From the NCBI RefSeq assembly GCF_030052815.1, contig NC_079501.1:92032759-92096758 (forward strand): a DNA stretch of 64,000 bases, in the 5' to 3' direction. A program made the position numbers and the translations under genes. This DNA comes from Hevea brasiliensis. Taxonomy: Eukaryota > Streptophyta > Magnoliopsida > Malpighiales > Euphorbiaceae. Below, one piece after another: positions 10,981 to 21,564 of this stretch; position 1 is the first letter of the stretch, and each line of letters starts with the position of its first letter. The notes beneath the pieces were generated by a model. That model did not search any database. It was not told the DNA's origin and was given only the letters and a program-made list of their open reading frames with translations.

Positions 10981-12211
10981 AGGGCAGATGAAAAATTAAT
11001 GGCCATTGTGGGTAAAATTCCAGAGGGAAAGGAAATTGAATATGAGGTGAAAGTAGATGGGTATCTATACTATAGAGGAAGAGTGTGTGTACCAGATGAT
11101 GGGGAACTGAAGACTAGTATTCTGAAAGAAGCACACACTAGTGTTTATGCTATGCACCCAGGAAGCACGAAAATGTATAATGATTTGAAGCTTCATTATT
11201 GGTGGCCTGGTATGAAGAGGGATATAGCTGACTATGTGACTAAGTGTTTGACATGTCAGCAAGTTAAAGCAGAACATCAAGTTCCATCAGGATTACTACA
11301 GCCTATAAGCATACCTGAATGGAAATAGGACCGGGTCACTATGGATTTTGTTAGTGGTCTACCTCTCATCCAGAAGAAGCATGATGCAGGTGATAGTGGA
11401 TAGATTGACGAAGTCAGCACATTTTCTGCCAGTTAGAACTGACTACTCACTGGATAAGCTAACAGAATTGTATATCAGTGAGATATTTAGACTGCATTAA
11501 ATCCCACTTTCCATCATATCTGACCGAGATCCAAGGTTTACATCAAGATTCTGGAAAAAGTTGCAAGAAGCCTTGGGCACACAACTCCGTTTTAGCACGG
11601 CTTTTCATCCTCAGACGGATGGACAGTCAGAACGAGTAATCCAGGTAAACTTAAGAACTAATTGAATTTTCACAAATAATAAATTGAAATGATAGTAACA
11701 ATGTGAATTATGTAATAGATCCTAGAGGATATGCTGAGGAGTTGTGTCAATGAGTTTGAGGGAAGTTGGGATAGATACCTCCCACTGGCAGAATCGCATA
11801 TAACAATAGCTACCAAGTTAGCATTCAAATGGCTCCGTATAAAGCACTGTATGGGAGGAAATGTAGAACCTCAGTGTGTTGGACTGAATTGGGCAAAGAT
11901 AAGCTGGTAGGACCAGACCTGGTGAAACAGACTGAGGAAAAAGTGAAGATAATCAAAGCTAACTTGAAGGTTGCCTCAGATAGACAGAAATCTTATGTCG
12001 ACTTGAAGAGAAAAGAGATAGAGTATGCAGTTGGCGATAAAGTGTTTCTCAAAGTCTCACCGTGGAAGAAAGTACTGAGGTTTGGAAGAAAGGGTAAGTT
12101 AAGCCCTAGGTTCATTGGCCCATATGAAGTCATTGAACGTGTGAGACCAGTGGCCTATCGGCTAGCTTACCATCAGAACTGGATAAAATTCATAATGTAT
12201 TCCATGTTTTT
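10981..12211 (+). pseudogene. Gypsy integrase, broken, with an intron-like interruption
   Basis: The HHCC zinc domain is visible ([16 protein letters not shown] ... [12 protein letters not shown], about 11130-11280). The catalytic core follows in shifting frames (VTMDFVSGLPLIQ, then [12 protein letters not shown], then [14 protein letters not shown]). Lesions: a TAG at 11326, a roughly 5-bp deletion near 11388, a stop at 11499, a 1-bp deletion near 11790 and another near 12165. The C-terminal part (KLSPRFIGPYEVIERV) is the GPY/F-type module that precedes the chromodomain in chromoviruses. A 74-bp GT-AG segment at 11645-11718 splits the core. Confidence 0.85.
11645..11718 (+). other. Intron-like segment in gypsy integrase
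   Basis: A 74-bp AT-rich segment begins GTAAAC and ends TAATAG, with in-frame stops inside. Removing it exactly joins ERVIQ to ILEDMLRSC, the expected continuous integrase sequence, without frame change. Its length is not a multiple of three. It has no flanking duplication and no terminal repeats, so it looks like an intron rather than an insertion. Confidence 0.65.
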
Positions 12212-12460
12212 ATGCTGAGAAGATATCGGCTAGACTCTTCACATGTCATTTCCATGGAAGAGATTGAAATCCAACCAGACTTGACATATACAGAAGAACC
12301 TATACAGATCCTAGCTCGGGAAGTGAAGGAACTGAGAAATAAACAAATTCCACTGGTGAAAGTGCTTTGGAGGCACCACAACACTGAAGAGGCAACTTGG
12401 AAAAGTGAAGAGACAATGAGGCAACAGTTCCCTCAACTGTTTGCATCAGGTAAATTTTGA
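12212..12460 (+). CDS. Chromodomain at the C-terminus of gypsy integrase
   Basis: This 82-residue frame reads as a chromodomain: DLTYTEEPIQILARE, then KELRNKQIPLVKVLWRHH and EEATWKSEETMRQQFPQLF. Such domains are thought to steer chromovirus integration toward marked chromatin. It ends at a TGA (12458-12460) just before the polypurine tract. This module is open, but it is no longer in frame with the upstream integrase because of the deletion near 12165. Confidence 0.85.
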   Translation: MLRRYRLDSSHVISMEEIEIQPDLTYTEEPIQILAREVKELRNKQIPLVKVLWRHHNTEEATWKSEETMRQQFPQLFASGKF

Positions 12461-12469
12461 GGACGGAAT

Positions 12470-12490
12470 TTTTTTTTAGAGGGAAAGAGT
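12470..12490 (+). promoter_or_regulatory. Polypurine tract before the gypsy 3' LTR
   Basis: AGAGGGAAAGAG directly precedes the 3' LTR at 12491, the place where plus-strand priming occurs in LTR retrotransposons. A T-rich run precedes it. Confidence 0.6.
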
Positions 12491-15400
12491 TGTAACATCC
12501 TCACTTTAGCTAGTCAGTACAGTCTACTGTTCCGGTGACTAATGTCGGTCCGGGCAGCTAGAATGTTTGAAATTATAAATAGACTAGAGTTAGGAGTTAT
12601 AAAGAAACTAAATAATGCTCATAAAAATCAAGGAAAAATTTTTAAAAATGAAATACACTAAGGTTAAATGAGCTGAAACACCAGGGATGAATAACCCGAA
12701 GGGGAAGTGACGGTGAAGGCCGTTAACAACCCTAGACTCGGAGGAAAAATTATAAAATAATTTTTGAGACTCCAGAGAAGGGTTATTGAGATTATTATGG
12801 CATTAGAATGCCAAGGAAATGCTTAGAAAAATTTTTATATCGGTACACACAATTTTGGCTCGCTAAGCCAAACGGAGGGCATTTTGGTCATTTCGTCTTT
12901 AGAGATAATTTTTGGCCAACTTGTCCAGTTAAATAAATAATTTGTATAACATAAAATATGAATAAATGTTGTTAAAAATTTAATTGAAATTAAATAGACA
13001 AGAAAAGGAGAGAAAATGAAAGAAAATGAAATTATGACATCATAATGATGTCATTAAAATTCTCCCAACCAATCCAATGTTGACACATGGCATAAGTTTA
13101 TTTAAAAGAAACTAAATGGATAGAAAATGAAGAAAAAAAATCAGAACTCTCTCTACCTTCTTCCTTGCCGTCACCCCTCCCTCCATAGCCAACCATGAAC
13201 AAGCTTTTTAAGGCTTGATTTTCCTAACTTTTACCCAACTAAACCCTATATTCCCAACACAAAAAAGTGTTCTTACATCTTGGCAAGTCTTTTGGGAGCA
13301 AAAAGAAAAGAAAAAGAAAAACCCTAGCAAGTGGAAAATCTCACTCCATTAGAGGTTTGTGACCTAACCTTGGTTTTCACTTTAAATTTATGTTTAAGGA
13401 TTATGAATGAGTGCAAATTACAAAGAAAATTTGTTAAATACCATTTGTATGCCATCCCATAATTTTGGCAGCCTTGGTTGGGGTATGATTGTGATGATTT
13501 TTATGGAGCTAAAATGGTAGTATGGCTGCCCTCAATATGCATCTCTTGAGTGGAGTGATGAAATGCAAATGATAATGCATGGTTGATGATGTTTGAGTTA
13601 GGGTTTGGGGTGAAAGTGAGACTTTGATCATGTGATGATGGAAGTAGGTTTTAATGGTCAATTAGTGACCATTTGGCTTTGTTTGAATAAAAAATGAAGT
13701 GGGTTGTGTAGTGGGATTTGAGTTTGGTGTGGCTGCCCTTGGTGACCTGCAGGACTGGGCATGAGTCCAGCAGGTTTGGGCAGCAATAACTGGAGTTGTA
13801 GAGGTTCAATTTGTGTAAGGCCAATTGGACATGAAATTAGACACATAATGGCACAACTTTGGTGAAGAAATCATGCTTAGAAAACCAAATCAAGTTGACC
13901 AAAAGATTGCCCTAATCCGGGTGACCTGCATTCTCCCTGGGCAAAATGACCAAATGAATAGTGTTTAGTCATTTGGCCCTAACTCAGTGTAGAAAGGTCC
14001 AATTGACCTGAAATTTTACCAGCAACAAGCTGAGATATAGACCAACAACTTTCATGAAGAAATCTAACCCAAATTATGACCATAACATATTCAAAAAGTG
14101 ACTTGAAGTCACTATTCCTAATACTATAGATTTGGTCAGTCCAGAAATTCTGGAAAAATTATAATCCGGCCAGTTATGGTTTTTGGGCCATAAATTGAGC
14201 TACAAAACTCCAAATGGAGTGATTCAAAAAAGGAAATGTAACTAGACAAAATAAGAAACAACTTTCATGTTGATCATTTTGCCAAATTCCCACTACAAAA
14301 ATGACTAATGGAACAGTAAACACAAAACTTGAAAACTGAAAATTCAGTCCAAATAACATTAATCTTAGAAATGGTATTGGCAACCAATACCAACAGTTTT
14401 AGAATGCAAAATGTGGTATGTTGGGAGTATTAAAACCAATGTACCTATTGTCCATGTAAAAGTCAATATTTTGGTTGACTAATGAATTGAATAGTAACAT
14501 CAAAACTTAAATTTCTAGAATTATACAATTTAAAAGTGTAACATGCCCTAGTATACCCAGCAAGATTGGTTTGGATAGGTTGGCATGCCAATAGGGTTCT
14601 GTTAGGAGCACTGCATATGGCTTCATGCCATTCCGTGTTTCATAGCTTCCCATGCCATTCTGTGACATAATAGCCTTTGGCTATGTTATTTGAGTTGTTA
14701 CACTCGGGTTTTATCCCTAATGATTATTACAGCTTATTAGCTGTTCTGTTGCACACAGGGAGATACAATGTGACCGATGGTGTGATGGTCCGAGGTACTT
14801 AGTACCCAGTGCTAGTTTACCCGTTTATCCAGTCCAGTCGACTGATATGGGTTACTCGGGCAATGATAATAAATTTTACCAAATTTTAATCGAATAATAC
14901 TGCAATAAATATCAGAAATTAAGTCTACCAAAAAATGTAATTATACATTCTGCATACTTATTTTATTTTATTTTATATTGTCACCACTAAGCAGAATTAC
15001 TTAGCGCGTCACTTTTGCCACGCATAGGTACTGGAGACCTAGTTGGGGAGCCCGGCAGACATCAGACCGGGTGAACTTTCAGACCTACATCCGGAGTCCA
15101 GAGTCACCTCATATCTACAGTGCACTTGGTAGGACATTAGGACTATGGGTGGCCTTTTGTATTTTACATTTTGTATTAGTTTTGGATTGTAACTATAAAC
15201 TCTTGAAATTATTTGATAATGTAAATATATGAAATTTCATGTTATTGAAATTTTCTGTATATCATATGGAAAAATGAAATGTTGAGAAATATTTATAAAT
15301 GTGCTTCAAGTGATGAAGTGAACAGAAAAATTCTGAAAATAGTGTTGTGATTTTGAGATTGAGTTGAGATGTGTGTATAATGGAGTTCTGGATTTGGAAA

Positions 15401-15628
15401 TTATATTTGAAGTGTCTTTTAAATAGGTTCAGAAGAACTGTTTTTCCAATTTATAGCCGGCACTCTGCCGGATTTTCTATAAAATTTGCGGAAAAATTCA
15501 GATTTATCGAAAATTGTAAATAAATGAATTAAAAGGGATAAATTTTAATGGAAATATGAATTGGTGCTCCGGCACACTGAGTGGCATATCTTGCTCGGCT
15601 ACACTGTAGACGGGTAAGGGGTGTCACA
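12491..15628 (+). repeat. 3' LTR of the Tekay-type gypsy element
   Basis: Near-identical to 2456-5594 over its whole length (3,138 versus 3,139 bp) with scattered substitutions. It is followed by the target duplication ATATT at 15629. Confidence 0.93.
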
Positions 15629-15633
15629 ATATT

Positions 15634-16918
15634 TGTGAATGATTGAATTCGGGGTGAATAGAGAAAATGCTAGTAGTTTGATAATGCTTGAATAATATAG
15701 TTATGATGTTGTTAAATTGTGATTTATATGAGAGAAATTTGAATGAAATTATGGGATTGAGTGGTATTTTGGATATAATATTATTAAGAATTTTGACTTT
15801 GAATTTAAATATTATGGAATTGGAAGTTAGGGAGTGCTTGTTATTGGAGTAATTAAATTAAAGATAGCAGAGATAAATGTATATTTTGTGTAGGTTTCAG
15901 AAGGATATTTTAATTGTGTGTAGTTAATGCTAAAATACTATCGATTTTTTTTTAAATATTTTAATATGAAAAGTGAAGTTAATGATTAATTTTGATTATT
16001 ATATTATTATATTTTTAGGAGGAGCTTTTGATGATGATTTTAAGTGGATAAAAAAGTGATATACGCTAGTTAGCCAGTGAGTATTATTTATAATATATAA
16101 CATGAATTTACTTCCGATATCATTGTTATATTCTGATTGTTTGATTCCTCATTGTGATTCATCTTGATTCTACGATATAGTTACTCATTCTTATTTCAAT
16201 GTTATTTCATGCATATTAGTAAGTCTAGAAAAAGAGCTAAAGGTTGTGAAGTAGAGGGAAAATAACAGATGGTGATGAGATGAGTAGCATGTTATAGAGA
16301 GATAGCAACAAAGTGTAGTGATTATGATTTAATATTTGAAAGTTTTGAGTAGATTTATGATATTGTGGTTTATTATGATGAAGCTGTTTAGTTGTTGTGG
16401 GTAGCAATATTTTATTTAGCAAAATTTATGTTATTGGAGTTTGTGAGTTTGATGGTAGCTATGGTTTTGACAACTATGATATGTCTTTGTATCATTACAA
16501 AATATTAAATTATTTTTAGCATATTTGCTCCTGCTAGAGGAATGCTCAAAACTAATTTTATTGGTAGGAATGGGCTACCCATAGAGAGTGTGGAGCCTCC
16601 ACAATGAGGTTTAACACAACATGGATATGATGATTTTGATATTGATTTTGATATCTATTTTGATACTTTTGCATATCTTTGGATATTAATAGTCAATTAT
16701 TGATGCATATCTATATATATATAAGGAATAATTAAAGCCTAGGAAGAGTATAATTTGAAAGTGATATGGAGATTCTAGAATTGCATAAGATGGTGAAATT
16801 AATTATCCAATTTATTCATCTTGTTCTAAAAGTTTAATTATTGAATTTATTCATTTAGCTTATTTATTTGTTTATTTCCCTCTATTGCATGATGTATATC
16901 ATAGATGTCAACTCACAA
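15634..16918. other. AT-rich flank between gypsy and copia A1
   Basis: This continues the sequence interrupted at 2455. No coding frame of note and no RNA gene were seen. It might be an old unrecognised repeat, but no termini or duplications were found. Copia A1 begins at 16919. Confidence 0.4.
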
Positions 16919-17383
16919 TGTTATTTTTTATGGCTTGAATTTTGGATATGTCTTCATGGATCCGAATTATCACTTGACCTAAAAGCTTCGTGTTAGGACT
17001 CGATTGGGATAAAAAGTGAGATCTATGGTGATAGTAGAAAGCACGGGTCGATAGGCTCAGGGTCGAAGCCCACCGCTGATCTCTTTAGGGGTGTGGGGGC
17101 AACGCCCCTGTAGTATGGACCAAAATAAATATTATAATATTATGCCCTTTACGATAGAGTTATGAGATATTTGGAAAACACACTGAGGTTAGAGTTTGAG
17201 AGTTCTGAGTGATTGTATCTTGCTCTTTTCATTATAGTGAAACTTTTTCTCTTATTTTGCTCATAGACGTAAACATTATGGTTGAACCACGTTAAATTCT
17301 GTGTTATTATTCTTCTTTTTTCTATACTGTGTGATTGTGCGATTTGTGTGTGTGTGCCTTAGATTTGTATGCCTATTATAACA
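16919..17383 (+). repeat. 5' LTR of copia A1
   Basis: A 465-bp LTR from TGTTATTTTTTATGGC to TATTATAACA. It is followed by AAC and the primer-binding site AGGTATCAGAGC at 17387-17398, one base off the usual initiator-tRNA match. Confidence 0.88.
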
Positions 17384-17424
17384 AACAGGTATCAGAGCTT
17401 TGTCTACAAAACCTAGGGTTTACA

Positions 17425-20400
17425 GATGACATCGTCTTCAATGAAGTATGAGATGGAGAAGTTTGGTGGTAGATTGAGTTTCAGTATGTGAAAGATTAAA
17501 ATCAAATCTTCCTTGATCCTACAAGGTCTATGGAAGGCAATTGAGGATAACTTTCCAGAAAGTATGAAAGAGGCAGAGAAGGCTGATATTAAGGAGAGAG
17601 CCTTGAGTGCGATTTTCATGAGCGTAACTGATAATATCCTATGTGAGATTGCTGGTGAAAGCTCAACATCTGTGAGATTGACCAACTGCTTGTATCTGAG
17701 GAAAAGGCTTTACAATTTGAGAATGAATGAAGGTATGCCTATTAAAGAATATCTAGATGAATTTAATTTAATCATTATGGACCTGAAGAATATTGATATT
17801 GAGATTGATAATGAAGATCAAGCCCTTATTGTGTTATGTTTTTTGCCACCCTCCCATGAGACTTTTGTTGATCCTCTGTTATATGTAAAGACAGTATTTT
17901 ACTAAACAATGTTAGTAATTCTCTAAAATTGAAGGAGTTAAAAAAGAATTTTCTAGATAATGGAGAAAGATTTGAGGGGGAAGGTTTGGTGAGTAGGGGA
18001 AGAACACATTCAAGGGAGGGTTCTTCCAGCAGGAAGAAATCTAAGGCCAAATCTAAGTTAAGAATGAAAAAGGCTAACTATTTTAAGTGCAGAGAGTAAG
18101 GACATTACAGGAGAGACTGTCCCAAGTTGAAAAATAAAAAAGAAAAGCAACCAGAAAGTTTTGCAATGTGGTTGATAGTTTTATCAATTCTGATGGTGAT
18201 GGGAGTGTTGAGAAAATTTTATCCATGAGTTCAGATCATGGACAAAATTTCTGAATTCTTAATACAGGTGCTACTTATAACATGTGTCCACACAGAAACT
18301 AGTTTATCACTTACAAACAGATGAGTGGTAAAGTGTTTCTGGGCAATGATCGTGCATTATCTGTGGAAGGAATTGGTAATATCATATTGAGGATGTTTGA
18401 TGGCAATGATCGTGCATTGTCAAAACTATAGAGTGTTGGCATGTTCCAGGACTGAAGAGGAACCTAATTTCTCTTAGGACACTTAACTCTCAGGATTCAA
18501 ATATCATGCAGAGAATGGAGTTCTTAAAGTGTGCAAGGGCTCTATGGTACTCATGAAGAGCAATTTGGTTTCAGGATTATATTTTCTTCAGGGCAGTACA
18601 TTTCAGGAGAAGCTGCAGTAACATCTGGAAGTAATAATCAGAATCAGACTCAATTATGGCATCTGCATCTTGGTCATATGAGTGAAAGAGGATTACCTGT
18701 ATTGAGCAAGCGAGATTTATTAAATGGGTAGAAAACAAAATCTATGGACTTTTGTGAATACTGTGTGTTTGGCAAATAAACCACGGTGAAGTTCGACAAA
18801 AAGGCAGTGTGCAAAACTAGAGGAATAGTGGATTATATCCACTCAAATTTATGGGGTCCTAATAGAATCTCTTCCAAGAATGGTGCTCGGTACTTCATGA
18901 CTTTGATTGATGATTACTCTCAGATGGTGTGAATGTATTTTCTGAAAACAAAAGATAAGGAATTTTTAACCTTTGTAAAATGGAAGACGATGATTAAGAA
19001 ACAGATAGGAAAAAAGGTCAAGTATCTTAGAACTGATAACTGATTGGAATTTTGCAATCATGAGTTCGATGTATTTTGCAATAATGAAGGTATAGTGAGA
19101 CACTGCACTTGTGCAAGGACACCATAACAAAATGGTATTATAGAACATATGAATAGAACACTTTGTGACAAAGCATGAAGTATGCTTTCACATTCAGGAT
19201 TGGGAAAGGATTTTTGGGATGAAGCAATTAATGTAGCTTGTTTCTTAGTTAGTAGATCTCCATTTATAGCTATTGAGTGAAAAACTCCTTTTGAGATTTG
19301 GTCTGATTCACCTACTCATTACTTTCAACTGAGAGTGTTTGGTTGCCCTACTTATGCTTATGTGAGAGATGGTAAGCTTGAGCCGAGGGCAAGAAAATGC
19401 ATATTTCTAGAGTATGCATCTAGAGTGAAAGGTTACAAGTTATGGTGCAATGATTCAAAGTCTCCAGGATTAATTATCAGTAGGGATGTGACATTTAATG
19501 TGTCTGCTTTATTGGATAGTTAGAGGGAGAAGTCAATAGTAAAATCAGATCACGGTGTCAGAGAACAGGAGGAGCTTGACATTGATACTTCAGCAGTTTA
19601 TTCTAGTGATTCAGAAAATGAGGTGTAAGATAGTGATCAATAAGAGGATGCACCTGAGCAATAGTATTAGGAACATTGCCTAAGGGATATGGATATGCAG
19701 AGAGAGAAGACAGATTAGACCCCCACAGAGATATGGATGTGCAGATCTAGTTGCGTTTGCCTTGTTAGTTGCTGAGATAGTTGATGTGCATGAATCCAGC
19801 AATTATAGAGAAGCTATTTCTCATTTAAATGTAGATCAGTGGGTCGGTATTATGGGTGAAGAAATTGAATCTCTTCACAAAAATCAGACTTGAGAGCTTG
19901 TAACGTTGCCTAAGGGAAAGAAAGTGGTAGGCTGCAAATGGGTGTTCAAGAAAAAGGAAGGCACTCCAGGGGTTGAAACTCCTCAATATAAGGCACGATT
20001 GGTAGCAAAAGGCTTTACTTAGAGGGAGGGAATTAACTTTAATGAAGTATTTTCTCTAATTGTGAAGCACAGTTTTATCAAGGTCTAACTTGCTATGGTT
20101 GCTCGTCATGATCTAGAGCTTGAGCAACTAGATGTGAAGATAATATTTTTGCATGGTGAGCTAGAGGAGAAAATTTATACGAGTCAGTCTGAGGGATTTG
20201 TCACTCTAGGTATGGAAAACCATGATTATTTACTCAAACAGTCTTTATATAGTTTGAAATAGTCCCCTAGGCAATGGTACAAAAGATTTGATACATTTAT
20301 GGTACGTAATGACTTTATTCATAGTTCATATGACAATTGTGTGTATCATAAGAAGCTTTTAGATGATTCCTTTATGTATTTGCTATTGTATGTGGATGAC

Positions 20401-21362
20401 ATGCTTGTTGCTGCTAAAAGCATGTCACAAATTAATATTCTGAAAAAGCAGTTGAGCGATGAGTTTGAGATGAAGGATCTGGGTGCTGCAAAGAAGATAT
20501 TGGGAATGGAAATTATCAGGGATAGAAGTGTTGGGAAGCTTTTCTTATCTCAGCAGGCATATGTTGAGAAAGTGCTTAAGCGTTTTAATATGAATAATGC
20601 TAAGCCTATGACTGTTTCATTTGTTGCTCATTTCAAGTTATTTGTAGACATGTCACCAAAAAAAGATGAGGAGATGGAGCATATGTCCAATGTTCATTAT
20701 TCGAGTGCTGTTAGTAGCATAATGTATGCTATGGTTTGCACTCGACCTAACATTTCATATACAGTTAGTGTTGTGAGTAGATACATGGCGTGTCCTAGGA
20801 AAGAGCATTGGCAGGTAGTAAAATAGATTCTGAGGTACTTAAAGGGTACTATAAATGTTGGTATGACATTCGATAGGGCCAAGATGAGTGATTCAGTTGT
20901 TGGCTATGTGGATTCAGATTTTGTAAAGGACTTGGACAAGAAGCGATTTCTAATAGGTTATTTATTTATTCTCTTTGAAAGTGCTATCAATTGGAAGGCA
21001 ACATTACAAGCTACAGTTACTTTGTCTATCATAGAGGTTGAATATATGGCTTTAGCAGACACAATAAAGGAAGTTTTATGGTTATAGGGTTTGGTGGGTG
21101 ATCTTAGGTTAATACAAAACTAGCTAACAGTATTTTGTGACAGCCAGAGTATAATACATCTCGCAAAAAATCAGATATACCATAAGCAAATTAAGCACAT
21201 TGATGTCAGATATCACTTCAATCAGGACATTATATCTCAGGGGACTGTAGTTGTGTAGAAAGTCTCTATACGTAATAATCCAATAGATATGATGACTAAG
21301 GGAGTTCCAGTTAGTAAGTTTAGGTATTGCTTGGACTTGGTTGGTATTTATAGTGCTCAGTA
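17425..21362 (+). pseudogene. Copia A1 gag-pol polyprotein, degenerate
   Basis: In order: UBN2-type gag (17425-18080), knuckle remnant GHYRRDCPKLKN near 18100, protease near 18260 (NTGATYNMCPH, usual DTG now NTG), GAG-pre-integrase HLHLGHMSERGL, integrase core with a HSNLWGPN stretch where HSDLWGP is usual, then RT from about 19900. The open RT/RNase H block 20299-20826 keeps YVDDMLVAAKS and KKILGMEI, and RNase H continues to SKFRYCLDLVGIYSAQ. Many stops break it, mostly CAG or CAA to TAG or TAA and TGG to TGA or TAG. Relative to A2 and A3, gag lacks the segment AWKKLEELY between about 17670 and 17690. Confidence 0.86.
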
Positions 21363-21449
21363 GTGCCCTTTTGAGGGCATATATGGTAAGACAAAGTGTT
21401 TGTGGTTATTTTATTGATGATAAAGCGAATTCAAGCCAAGGAAAATAAT

Positions 21450-21564
21450 TGTTATTTTTTGTGGCTTGAATTTTGGATATGTCTTCATAGACCCGACCCG
21501 AAAGTTTCACGCTGCAACTTGATTGGGATAAAAAGTGAGATCTGTGGTGGTAGTGGAGGGCACA
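21450..21564 (+). repeat. Copia A1 3' LTR, left part
   Basis: It begins TGTTATTTTTTGTGGC after a purine-rich stretch (CAAGCCAAGGAAAA). It stops at GGGCACA, where a solo LTR is inserted; GCACA is the duplicated target. The rest of this LTR is at 24941-25236. Compared with the 5' LTR, about 50 bp spanning the junction is missing. Confidence 0.82.

Larger units (their letters stand above)
2456..15628 (+). mobile_element. Ty3/gypsy LTR retrotransposon, chromovirus of Tekay (Del) type, degenerate, with nested insertion
   Basis: Two long LTRs of about 3.14 kb flank an internal region in the order gag, protease, reverse transcriptase, RNase H, integrase, chromodomain. The element is bounded by the perfect 5-bp target duplication ATATT (2451-2455 and 15629-15633). 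LTR ends are TGTAACATCC and GGGGTGTCACA. A C-terminal chromodomain combined with LTRs around 3 kb is characteristic of the Tekay/Del lineage. The coding region has nonsense codons, several short deletions, one larger deletion and a 2.1-kb LTR-like insert, so this copy cannot encode its own proteins. The two LTRs are very similar by eye, suggesting fairly recent insertion; divergence was not computed. Confidence 0.93.
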
